A stretch of DNA of 64,000 nt from DTKD01 sp964494345. Its GTDB lineage: Bacteria > Armatimonadota > UBA5829. Below the pieces are notes generated by a model. That model saw nothing but the letters and a program-made list of their open reading frames with translations. It did not search any database and was not told where the DNA came from. The position numbers were made by a program, and so were the translations under genes. Shown here one piece after another: positions 43,624 to 51,438 of the stretch; position 1 is the stretch's first letter, and each line of letters begins with the position of its first letter. The stretch is taken from the NCBI GenBank assembly GCA_964494345.1, contig CAZBSI010000002.1:186001-250000 (forward strand), in the 5' to 3' direction.

Positions 43624-44847
43624 CTACGATTTTTGCTTCTCCTCCGTCTTTTCTATCAGATTCCCCGATATAATCTTTTTTGCGTCTGAGCCGGAGTTGT
43701 CGGTGATCGCATCGAATCTCGAGGGCTGGAAGAGGTTGTTGGTTATCGAAAAATACGTCGCTTTTGGGTCTATCACAACCCCTGGCCCATTATCATCGAA
43801 AGTGTTTCCGTTAAGCAGCACACTTTTGCCGCCGTTGATTTTTGCCGCAGGCACATTAGGCCAGTCTGCTGCTGATTTACCAAGATTGCAGCCGGTTACA
43901 GTCAAGCTGGAGCAGTCGTCGACGACCAGTGACGCATCCCCGTTTGATCTCAAATCCACCCCCGACACCATAACCCTGCCTGGGCCGGTGGTTTTCAATG
44001 ACGTTGCGTGCGCCCAGAGACACCCGCCTGTTATCCTCAGTGAATTGACTTCTTCTACCACAACTCCAAAAACCGAGAAATCCACCGAGCAGCCGTTCAT
44101 ACCGCCCCACGTGGCCCCGTCCTTCTCTTTTACAAACAAAAACCCGATCTGGCAGGCGAATGCAAAGCAGCTATCCATTCTGATCTCATCGTTTTTGCCG
44201 AGCTTGAAACCTACGCAGTTCGTTTGAGAATAGGCGTCGGGGTTCCAGACCTCGATATTGCGAAGGGTGGGTATGTCGTAGGTGTTGGTCACATATACCC
44301 CGCATTTGCGAGCGGAAATTATGAAAACGTTTTCTATATTCAGCCGACCGATGTTGGTTTTGCCGTCCGCCATAATAGCCTCATAAGGCTGGCTTATGCG
44401 CAGGTTGGTAAGCGATATGCCGATGCCGGAGAGCAATATGGTGGGGCCGAACTTGCGAGCCTCTTCTCCTTTATGATCGTATTCGAAGTTGATGCCGTGG
44501 ATGGATGCCGCGTGTTCTGCTATGACGCCCGGGCCTTTAGTGTGGTCGACACGCAGGGTAGGCATCGGCGCGCGATCCGACGGCCACGCGCCCGCGTCCA
44601 GGCCCTTCAACAGGCACGCTTTTATTTTCAGGGTGTCAGTGACCCGATATTCCCCTGCCGGCAGAACCGCCACGCCGCCTCGTTGTGTCTCCGCTGCTTT
44701 ATCCAGCGTGGCCTGGATAGCGGCGGTGTCGTCAGTTTTTCCATCCCCAACAGCCCCGAAATCCTTTACAGTGACCTCAGCAGCAAACGCGCCGGCGCAA
44801 AGAAATATCGATAATAAACAAGTCGCAAACACCTGAGCGATACTCAT
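43624..44847 (-). CDS. Exported pectate-lyase/GH28-like right-handed beta-helix protein
   Basis: A 407-residue protein with a cleavable signal (MSIAQVFATCLLSIFLCAGAFA). It then has the Pectate_lyase_3 opening VTVKDFGAVGDGKTDDTAAIQATLDKA and GVAVLPAGEYRVTDTL. Repeated short beta rungs follow (LTNLRISQPYEAIM, INIENVFI-type, VTGCNLGKS). Such proteins bind or cleave pectin- or teichoate-like polymers, but the catalytic Asp residues of GH28 are not obvious, so it may be a binding or structural protein. GGAGGG precedes the ATG. Confidence 0.85.
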   Translation of the reverse strand: MSIAQVFATCLLSIFLCAGAFAAEVTVKDFGAVGDGKTDDTAAIQATLDKAAETQRGGVAVLPAGEYRVTDTLKIKACLLKGLDAGAWPSDRAPMPTLRVDHTKGPGVIAEHAASIHGINFEYDHKGEEARKFGPTILLSGIGISLTNLRISQPYEAIMADGKTNIGRLNIENVFIISARKCGVYVTNTYDIPTLRNIEVWNPDAYSQTNCVGFKLGKNDEIRMDSCFAFACQIGFLFVKEKDGATWGGMNGCSVDFSVFGVVVEEVNSLRITGGCLWAHATSLKTTGPGRVMVSGVDLRSNGDASLVVDDCSSLTVTGCNLGKSAADWPNVPAAKINGGKSVLLNGNTFDDNGPGVVIDPKATYFSITNNLFQPSRFDAITDNSGSDAKKIISGNLIEKTEEKQKS

Positions 44848-44911
44848 CTGTCCCTCCGGATAAAGTTAATTAAATATACGCCACCCGATTCGCGTCATCC
44901 TGCGCCATTAA

Positions 44912-45240
44912 TATGTCATTTCGAGCACCCACCCCGTCATATCGCCCACTCACCCTGTCATTTCAAGCACCCACCCTGTCATTTCGAACGAAGTGAGAAA
45001 TCTGCTTTTTTCGATGTCCGATATCCGAGGTTCGAAGTCCGATCAAGTCTCCTCAGGCTTCCTTATTACGATGCCATATCACTATTTCTGGATTTCGCCC
45101 TTTTCGCGCTTTCGCGTTTTCCCTTCCCTTATAGCCAGAACAAGGCCGGTACAGAGGCATGGTCATTGCGCCAATCACCTATTCTATACGCGTTATTTTC
45201 TAGCTTTCGCCCTTTTTCGCGCTTTCGCGTTTTCCCTTCT
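44912..45240 (+). repeat. Family A composite repeat, copy 5, with duplicated tail
   Basis: Four tandem head units (CACCCTGTCATTTC type) lead into the core (44978-45013). The body follows (GATGTCCGATATCCGAGG, CGAAGTCCGATC), then a TTTCGCCCTTTTCGCGCTTTCGCG tail near 45098. A second, separate copy of the tail lies near 45205. With its flanks this fills the 452-base gap; no genes are seen. Confidence 0.85.
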
Positions 45241-45299
45241 CCCCCGGCCTATTGCAGCCAGCCGGTGGTTGTGCTAACTTATGCACGGAGGGCTGAATT

Positions 45300-46091
45300 A
45301 TGCGAGATATCAGATCTGAGATAAACGTGTTGGCTGCCGGGCTGGGCGGCTGTGTGTCGGTTGCGGTGCGCAACATCAACAACGCTTTCGATTATTCTTA
45401 TAACGACACCGAGCGGGTATGGTCGGCGAGCGTCATTAAGGTCCCGGTGCTGGTCGAGGCATGCAAGAGGCTGACCGATGGGAGTGCTACGCGGGATATG
45501 GAGTTTGTGCTGGAAGCAGAAGGCCGGGCGCCGGGTTCGGGGCTGCTGCGATATATGACCCCAGGCACAAAGCTCAGCTACGAAGACCTGATGCTGCTTA
45601 TGATAACCGTCAGCGACAACCACGCCACAAATATGCTCATCGATTACCTCACCCCGGAAGCTATTTCCAATACTATGCGCAGCTTCGGCTACACGGGAAC
45701 CGAGGTCCAGCGAAAGATATACGACTATGAAGGAATGAACCGCGGACTGTACAACTGGATCACGGCGGGCGAGATTGCAGACCTGTGTAAAAGGATATAC
45801 TGCAAACAGGCGGCAGGCGGAGAGGCCGATGAGCTTGCACTTGAGATAATGAGCCGAACGTGCAGCAAGACCCTGCTGAGGCTATACTTGCCGGATGATG
45901 TCTGTGTGGCCAATAAACCTGGAGGAATAGAGCACGTTATGCACGACTCCGGAATGCTGTGGACGGATGATTTCAGCTACTCTATTTGCGTCACCACCGT
46001 GGGCTGGCAGTCGCATACGGAAGCCACCCTGACCATAGCCAAAATCTCCAGGCTGATATACGACGAGGTTATAGCGAGATGCAGGAGATAA
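45300..46091 (+). CDS. Class-A beta-lactamase-like serine hydrolase 1
   Basis: A 263-residue protein of the class-A beta-lactamase/PBP-A fold without a signal peptide. Motif 1 SxxK is in SASVIKVPV (about residues 43-51), motif 2 SDN is in ITVSDNHATN, and motif 3 is KPG (ANKPGGIEHV) instead of KTG. An omega-loop Glu is in KIYDYEGMN. With no export signal, lactamase action on periplasmic drugs is unlikely; a peptidase or esterase acting in the cytoplasm is more plausible. Its 3' end overlaps the second copy by 13 bases. Confidence 0.85.
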   Translation: MRDIRSEINVLAAGLGGCVSVAVRNINNAFDYSYNDTERVWSASVIKVPVLVEACKRLTDGSATRDMEFVLEAEGRAPGSGLLRYMTPGTKLSYEDLMLLMITVSDNHATNMLIDYLTPEAISNTMRSFGYTGTEVQRKIYDYEGMNRGLYNWITAGEIADLCKRIYCKQAAGGEADELALEIMSRTCSKTLLRLYLPDDVCVANKPGGIEHVMHDSGMLWTDDFSYSICVTTVGWQSHTEATLTIAKISRLIYDEVIARCRR

Positions 46092-46861
46092 CACACGCGA
46101 TTGACGGTCTTGCTAAGTCCTGCGGCGGAACTGTCTCAGTCTGTGTGCGAGATGTGCGCGGAGGATTCGATTTCGCATATAACGCTGACGCCGTCATCAG
46201 CTCCGCCAGTACAATAAAAGTTCCAATCCTTGTCGAGGCCCTAAGACAGGCTCGCGACGGCGAGATCGACCTTGAATCCCGTTTTCAAATAACCCGACGG
46301 AGTAAATGCGACGGCTCCGGCGTGCTGTCGCATCTGCACGACGGCATTGAGGTGACTTTCAAAGACCTGCTGACCCTGATGATAATAGTCAGCGACAATA
46401 CTGCCACCAACCTTGTCATAGACACGGTGGGGCTGGAGAAAGTAAACAGGACGCTGGATTCGTTCGGGTTCACAAAGACCAGGCTGCAGCGCAAAATGTA
46501 CGACTGGGAGGCGATTACCGCCGGGCGGGACAATATTATTGTCGCAAAGGAGGGGGCCGAGCTTCTGGCGAAAGTGGCACGGCGGGAATTGTTGGGCGAA
46601 AAATGGGACGAATTGCTGCACGATATCCTGCGCGCACAGCAGTTCACAAAACTGGGCCTGTTGCTTCCTGAAGAGGTGCTCGCCAATAAGACCGGACAGG
46701 TCAACGACGCCGTAAACGACTTCGGGATAGTCACAACCGAGGATTTTTGCTACTCGATCGCTGTGTTTACGCAGGGGGCGCCGTCGCTGGGTGAAGCTGG
46801 GATTACCATAGGACGAATTTCTAAAATAATCTACGATGCGGTGTTGGGCAAAAGCTGTTGA
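46079..46861 (+). CDS. Class-A beta-lactamase-like serine hydrolase 2 (tandem paralogue)
   Basis: A 260-residue paralogue of the preceding gene. SxxK is in SASTIKVPIL, SDN in IIVSDNTATN, and KTG is intact in LANKTGQVND; an omega-loop Glu lies in KMYDWEAIT. The layout, hydrophobic blocks and length match copy 1 throughout. The start is the ATG at 46079, inside the end of copy 1, implying translational coupling. No signal peptide. The pair arose by tandem duplication and has diverged, including at motif 3. Confidence 0.86.
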   Translation: MQEITHAIDGLAKSCGGTVSVCVRDVRGGFDFAYNADAVISSASTIKVPILVEALRQARDGEIDLESRFQITRRSKCDGSGVLSHLHDGIEVTFKDLLTLMIIVSDNTATNLVIDTVGLEKVNRTLDSFGFTKTRLQRKMYDWEAITAGRDNIIVAKEGAELLAKVARRELLGEKWDELLHDILRAQQFTKLGLLLPEEVLANKTGQVNDAVNDFGIVTTEDFCYSIAVFTQGAPSLGEAGITIGRISKIIYDAVLGKSC

Positions 46862-47085
46862 ATGCCCTCTTGGATAAGCTGTGGAATAACATTTGATGCG
46901 GACTGTGGACTGTTGGGTTGTTAGTAAGTGAGGCTTTGTCCACATGAGAATTAAGCCCAACAGTATAATATACCCAACAGTATCCACAACCAGCATCAAG
47001 CTGGACGTGAGAAGGATTATACCCATTATCCACAGCATCCACACCCATTATTACTACCACTACTATATTAAGTATAATAATAAGG
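46862..47085. other. Candidate replication origin: DnaA-box cluster, iterons and AT-rich stretch
   Basis: Contains a perfect DnaA box TTATCCACA (47026-47034) and single-mismatch boxes TTGTCCACA (46936-46944) and GTATCCACA (46980-46988). Two-mismatch boxes lie at 47035-47043 and 46880-46888 (reverse). CCCAACAGT occurs at 46909-46917 (reverse), 46956-46964 and 46973-46981. The last 45 bases are strongly AT-rich, like an unwinding element. recF and dciA follow. A TATAAT (47073-47078) 7 bases before the recF ATG could be its promoter. Confidence 0.6.
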
Positions 47086-48201
47086 ATGTATATATCTTCG
47101 CTGCGCCTTTCTAATTTTCGGAATTATGAGTCATTGTCCTTTGAGCCGTCCGAAGGGCTGAATGTGCTCGTGGGCAGGAACGCGCAGGGTAAGAGCGCAG
47201 TGCTTGAGGCTATATATCTTCTGGCTACGAGTAAGTCGCATAGAACCTCGCGGGATATGGATATGATTAAGCTCGGCGAGGATTACTTCAGGGTAACGGC
47301 TGATCTGGTGCGATCTGAGCGTAATAATGTGACTGTGGAAATAGACCTGGGTAGAACGCAGAAAAAGATTGTCAAGATCAACACGGTCAAACATCCGAAA
47401 ATCGGGGACATAGTAGGCCAGCTTAACGCAGTGATATTCAGCGGCTCGGATATAGAGATGGTGAGAGGGGAACCGTCGAAGCGCCGCAGATTTCTTAACC
47501 TTGAAATATCACAGATCAGCCCGCAGTATGTATATGCGCTTGGCAGATATAAGCGGGTGCTGGATCAGAGAAATAACCTGCTAAAAGAGATAAAATACGA
47601 ACGCACATCTATTTCCGGGCTGGATATGTGGGATACTCAGTTGGCGATGTACGGAGCCTCGGTGACGGCGCGGCGCGCCGAATATATCAATATGCTGGCG
47701 ACATCCGCAGGCAATATGTATTCGATGCTGACGGATAATCAGGAGCAGTTGGAAATAGCTTACAAACCTAACCTGGATATCTCTATAAACGACACGGAGC
47801 AGGATATTACCAGAATACACGGGCAGACGCTGGCAGCAAAGCGGGAGATCGATATGGGCCGGGCAACTACGCACTCCGGGCCGCACAGAGATGATTTTAC
47901 TATAAATATCAACGGGATGGCCGCCAGGGAATTCGCATCACAAGGGCAACAGCGGACAGCGGCGATAGCTCTGAAACTGGCTGAAATCGGCCTGATTTAT
48001 GAGGCTGCAAAGGAGAACCCTGTTGTATTGCTGGACGATGTGATGGCCGAACTCGACGAGATGCGCAGGCAGAGGATATTGGATTTTACAAGCTCGTGTC
48101 AGACATTAGTTACTACTACGCATCTTTCAGACGTAAGCCGGCGGGCTCTCGACAGGGCCGCGGTCTTTGAGGTGGAAGCCGCGAAGGTGACTCGAAAATG
48201 A
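47086..48201 (+). CDS. recF: DNA replication and repair protein RecF
   Basis: A 371-residue SMC-like ATPase. Walker A is in VGRNAQGKSAVLEAIYLLATSKSHR, the signature-like GxPSKRRRFLN segment is near residue 130, and ABC signature/Walker B are in SQGQQRTAAIALKLAE and VVLLDDVMAELDEMRR. RecF loads RecA at gaps with RecO and RecR and is usually next to dnaA-dnaN; neither is found here. It overlaps dciA by 4 bases. Confidence 0.97.
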   Translation: MYISSLRLSNFRNYESLSFEPSEGLNVLVGRNAQGKSAVLEAIYLLATSKSHRTSRDMDMIKLGEDYFRVTADLVRSERNNVTVEIDLGRTQKKIVKINTVKHPKIGDIVGQLNAVIFSGSDIEMVRGEPSKRRRFLNLEISQISPQYVYALGRYKRVLDQRNNLLKEIKYERTSISGLDMWDTQLAMYGASVTARRAEYINMLATSAGNMYSMLTDNQEQLEIAYKPNLDISINDTEQDITRIHGQTLAAKREIDMGRATTHSGPHRDDFTININGMAAREFASQGQQRTAAIALKLAEIGLIYEAAKENPVVLLDDVMAELDEMRRQRILDFTSSCQTLVTTTHLSDVSRRALDRAAVFEVEAAKVTRK

Positions 48202-48773
48202 GCAGAGGATATAAAAAGAGCGCCGCGGATATCAGCACGGTGCTCCAACATACCCTTCAAAACCTGGATTTGCGCGGAAGGCTTTTAGAGCAGAAAGCCA
48301 TCGAGAAATGGGCGCAGGTGGTAGGCCCGCAAATAGCCGCATCCAGCCGGGCGGATGGCGTGCGCGAAGGGGTAATATTCGTCTGCTGCAAAAACAGCAT
48401 GTGGTCCGCCGAGCTTACTTTGCACAAACCGATGATTCTCCAAAAACTCAACGCCGCGTTAGGTAAAGAGGTCATAAAGGATATCCACTTCAAGGCGCGG
48501 GGATTTCGTAAACTTGAGCAGTCAAAACAGGATGACGAACGCTCAGTTGCGGTCGATTCAATCGAATTGGACGAATCTGATATAAATGCGGCGGAGGAAG
48601 CGGCGGCGGCGTGTAAATCCGAAGAGCTTTCGCGCAGAATAAAGCAGGCGATAATCACAAGCAAGCAATTGAAGATGGCAAAAATTAAAGAGGGCTACAA
48701 ACCGTGCAGTTCCTGCGGCGAATTGCACGCAGGCAAACACGACCGCTGCGATAGTTGTCGGACTATGCGCTAA
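48198..48773 (+). CDS. dciA: DciA-like (DUF721) protein with C-terminal zinc ribbon
   Basis: A 191-residue protein. The DUF721/DciA module occupies about residues 10-105 (AIEKWAQVVGPQIAASSRADGVREGVIFV, NSMWSAELTLHKPMILQKLN). An acidic helical linker (DESDINAAEEAAAACKSEE) and a short C-terminal zinc ribbon follow (CSSCGELHAGKHDRCDSC). DciA is the helicase-operating protein used in most bacteria lacking DnaC or DnaI. ATGA overlap with recF makes a translationally coupled replication pair. The zinc ribbon is an addition relative to minimal DciA. Confidence 0.88.
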   Translation: MSRGYKKSAADISTVLQHTLQNLDLRGRLLEQKAIEKWAQVVGPQIAASSRADGVREGVIFVCCKNSMWSAELTLHKPMILQKLNAALGKEVIKDIHFKARGFRKLEQSKQDDERSVAVDSIELDESDINAAEEAAAACKSEELSRRIKQAIITSKQLKMAKIKEGYKPCSSCGELHAGKHDRCDSCRTMR

Positions 48774-48831
48774 CGAAGGGTATAACCTCACCGGCCTGCA
48801 TTATAGCGAAAAAGTATCAGGAGGCGAAAAG

Positions 48832-50289
48832 ATGGCTGAGTGGTCCGGCCCCCTTGAAAAAATCGATGACTTTCGTTGGAGGATCCCGAAATCATATAAA
48901 CCGGGGATGAGAACCGACGGCGTGATCTATGCCACAAGGGCGATGATAGAACATATCCGCAGCGACCAGGCGGCGGAACAGGTGGCGAACGTGGCATTTT
49001 TGCCGGGTATAGTCGGCAAATCGATGGCTATGCCTGATATTCACTGGGGATATGGCTTTCCTATCGGCGGGGTGGCCGCGATGGATTTGGAAGAAGGGGT
49101 TGTATCTCCGGGCGGCGTGGGTTACGATATAAATTGTGGCGTCCGTCTGCTGCGCACTGATCTGACCGTGGCCGACATCGAAGGCAAAGTGCGGGATTTG
49201 GCGGATCAGTTTTATCTTAATATCCCTGTTGGGGTCGGCGGCGAAGGAAACCTGAGAGTCGACGAAAAAGAGCTTAAACAGGTGATGCGCAAGGGCGCGA
49301 AGTGGATGATCGAGCGCGGCATCGGCTGGCCGGAGGATTTGGAGGTCAGCGAACAGCAGGGTTGTCTGGAAAACGCGACGCCGGAGGCGGTGTCGGCGGA
49401 GGCAATTAAGCGGGGTCGGCCGCAGTTGGGAACGCTGGGGTCGGGGAATCACTTTCTTGAAATCCAGGCGGTCGATGAGATATTCGATGAGGCTATAGCG
49501 CAGGCGTTCGGAATTACGGAGGTCGGCCAGATCACAGTGATGATACACACCGGCAGCCGTGGATTTGGCCACCAGGTCTGCGAGGACAGCCTGCGGGTGA
49601 TGCAGAAGGCTGTTGTAAAATATGAGCTGGATTTACCTGACAGGCAACTTGCGTGTGCGCCGGTAAAGTCGCCGGAAGGTCAGGAATATTTAGGGACGAT
49701 GGCGTGTGCGGCCAATTTTGCCTGGGCGAACAGGCAGGCTATAGCGCATTGGGTGAGGGAGAGCTGCGAGCGAATAATGGGCGCGGGCGCACATAAACTC
49801 GGAATGCGTCAGGTGTATGACGTCGCTCATAACATAGCGAAAATTGAGGAACATGAGGTGGACGGCAGGCTGAGAAAGCTATGCGTCCACCGAAAAGGAG
49901 CCACCCGGGCATTTGGGCCGGGGCATGCACAGATTCCGGCGGAATATCGAGAGTTCGGCCAGCCGGTGATGGTGCCGGGGGATATGGGGAGATATTCCTT
50001 CCTGCTTGCGGGCACCGAGACTGCGATGAAGCAGACTTTTGGCTCAACTTGTCACGGAGCGGGCAGGCTTATGAGCAGACACGCTGCAATTAAGCGGATG
50101 AAGGGCAAAGATGTGCAGGAAGAATTGGCTCGACGGGGAATTGTAGTAAGGGCGAAGGGCCGCGATACGCTGGCTGAAGAGGCTTCTTATGCGTATAAAG
50201 ACGCGGCAGATGTTGTGGAGACTTGCGCCGGAGCAAACATTTCCAGGCTGGTGGCAAGAGTGCGTCCGCTGGGAGTGGTGAAAGGTTAA
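48832..50289 (+). CDS. rtcB: RNA-splicing ligase RtcB
   Basis: A full-length 485-residue RtcB. Metal ligands are in GVGYDINCGVRLL, LGTLGSGNHFLE and IHTGSRGFGHQV. The guanylylated His lies in STCHGAGR near residue 404. It joins 2',3'-cyclic phosphate or 3'-phosphate RNA ends to 5'-hydroxyl ends using GTP. A strong AGGAGG ribosome site sits 7 bases before the ATG. Archease, its usual cofactor, is not seen nearby. It lies 58 bases after dciA. Confidence 0.97.
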   Translation: MAEWSGPLEKIDDFRWRIPKSYKPGMRTDGVIYATRAMIEHIRSDQAAEQVANVAFLPGIVGKSMAMPDIHWGYGFPIGGVAAMDLEEGVVSPGGVGYDINCGVRLLRTDLTVADIEGKVRDLADQFYLNIPVGVGGEGNLRVDEKELKQVMRKGAKWMIERGIGWPEDLEVSEQQGCLENATPEAVSAEAIKRGRPQLGTLGSGNHFLEIQAVDEIFDEAIAQAFGITEVGQITVMIHTGSRGFGHQVCEDSLRVMQKAVVKYELDLPDRQLACAPVKSPEGQEYLGTMACAANFAWANRQAIAHWVRESCERIMGAGAHKLGMRQVYDVAHNIAKIEEHEVDGRLRKLCVHRKGATRAFGPGHAQIPAEYREFGQPVMVPGDMGRYSFLLAGTETAMKQTFGSTCHGAGRLMSRHAAIKRMKGKDVQEELARRGIVVRAKGRDTLAEEASYAYKDAADVVETCAGANISRLVARVRPLGVVKG

Positions 50290-50313
50290 CCTGTATAAGA
50301 AAGGGGCAATGAT

Positions 50314-51354
50314 TTGAAAACTTTCAACGTAGGCATTATCGGGACTGGTGGCATAGCGAACGGCGCCCACCTGCCGGCACTTGAAAAGCTGCCGGATGTG
50401 AACGTATTGGCGGTATGTGACATTAATCCGGAGGCGCTGAATAACTCTGCGGAGCGATGGAACGTGTCTCATAAATTTGAGGATTATCGCAAACTGCTTG
50501 AGATGCCGGAAATCGACGCGGTGCATATTTGTACCCCAAATGACGTACACATGGACCCGACCGTGGATGCTCTTAAAGCCGGCAAACACGTGCTTTGCGA
50601 GAAACCGATAGGGCGCAATCCTGCGGAAGGCAAGGCTATGGTGGATGCGGCTGAACAGTCCGGCAAGAAGTTCATGGTGGCGCAGTGCTGGAGATGGAAC
50701 CAGGACGTGGTGGCTCTGAAGAGATTCATCGACGCCGGCGAACTTGGCGACGTCTTTATGGCCCGCGTATGGGCTATGCGACGCAGAGGTATTCCGGGAT
50801 GGGGCGTCTTTATCAATAAAGAGAAGCAGGGCGGCGGGCCGCTCATCGACATCGGGGTACATATCCTTGACTTCACGATGTATCTGCTTGGCAACCCGAA
50901 ACCGATTGCGGCGTCTGGCAACACATACACCAATATCGGCAAGGAGCCGGGGCATGTGGGCAATCTCGGTCAGTGGGACTGGGAGAACTACACCGTTGAG
51001 GACTATGCTGCGGGGTTCGTGAGACTCGACAACGGCGCCAGCCTTGTTATAGAGTCAAGCTTTGCTGCTAACATCAAGGAAGACAAGTTCACCACGACGT
51101 TTATCGGAACCCAGGGCGGAGCGCAGACCGCGCCGCTGGAGATCTACGGCGAGAAGCACGGGACTCTGACCGATACCACGCCTACCGGGCTGAAGCAGCC
51201 TAATATATACGAGTGCGAGATGAGAGCGTTTTACGACGCTATCCGAGACGACACTGAAGTGCCGGTCACCGGTGAGCAGGCGTTGAACGTCATTAAGATT
51301 ATCGACGGTATCTATCGCTCCAGCGATGCTGGCTGTGAAGTAACAATCGACTAA
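50314..51354 (+). CDS. Gfo/Idh/MocA family oxidoreductase
   Basis: A 346-residue dehydrogenase with the NAD loop VGIIGTGGIANGAHLPAL, EKP in VLCEKPIGRNP (about residue 92) and the substrate block GGGPLIDIGVHILDFTMYLLG. It starts at TTG (50314) with AAGGGG upstream, and the next in-frame ATG would remove the Rossmann fold. A hairpin terminator follows. Together with the MFS gene downstream it suggests sugar uptake and oxidation, but the substrate is open. Confidence 0.92.
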   Translation: MKTFNVGIIGTGGIANGAHLPALEKLPDVNVLAVCDINPEALNNSAERWNVSHKFEDYRKLLEMPEIDAVHICTPNDVHMDPTVDALKAGKHVLCEKPIGRNPAEGKAMVDAAEQSGKKFMVAQCWRWNQDVVALKRFIDAGELGDVFMARVWAMRRRGIPGWGVFINKEKQGGGPLIDIGVHILDFTMYLLGNPKPIAASGNTYTNIGKEPGHVGNLGQWDWENYTVEDYAAGFVRLDNGASLVIESSFAANIKEDKFTTTFIGTQGGAQTAPLEIYGEKHGTLTDTTPTGLKQPNIYECEMRAFYDAIRDDTEVPVTGEQALNVIKIIDGIYRSSDAGCEVTID

Positions 51355-51360
51355 CTATCA

Positions 51361-51421
51361 AGGGCGAGATAGGCAGGTTATCGGTCGTTGAGGCTGGGCC
51401 GAAATATCTCGCCCTCATTTT
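51361..51421 (+). terminator. Intrinsic terminator after the Gfo/Idh gene
   Basis: A perfect 11-bp stem AGGGCGAGATA/TATCTCGCCCT (51361-51371 with 51405-51415) is followed by CATTTTG. The loop is long (33 bases). Confidence 0.65.
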
Positions 51422-51438
51422 GTCTAAAAGAGGCGGGT

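Noticed and set aside
44912..45013. CRISPR-like array of 20-22-base repeats
   Set aside because: Units are contiguous with no unique spacers and degenerate head-to-tail, so they are a tandem repeat; no cas genes are present.
51388..51438. Upstream extension of the MFS gene to a TTG at 51388
   Set aside because: This start falls in the loop of the preceding terminator and has no ribosome site.
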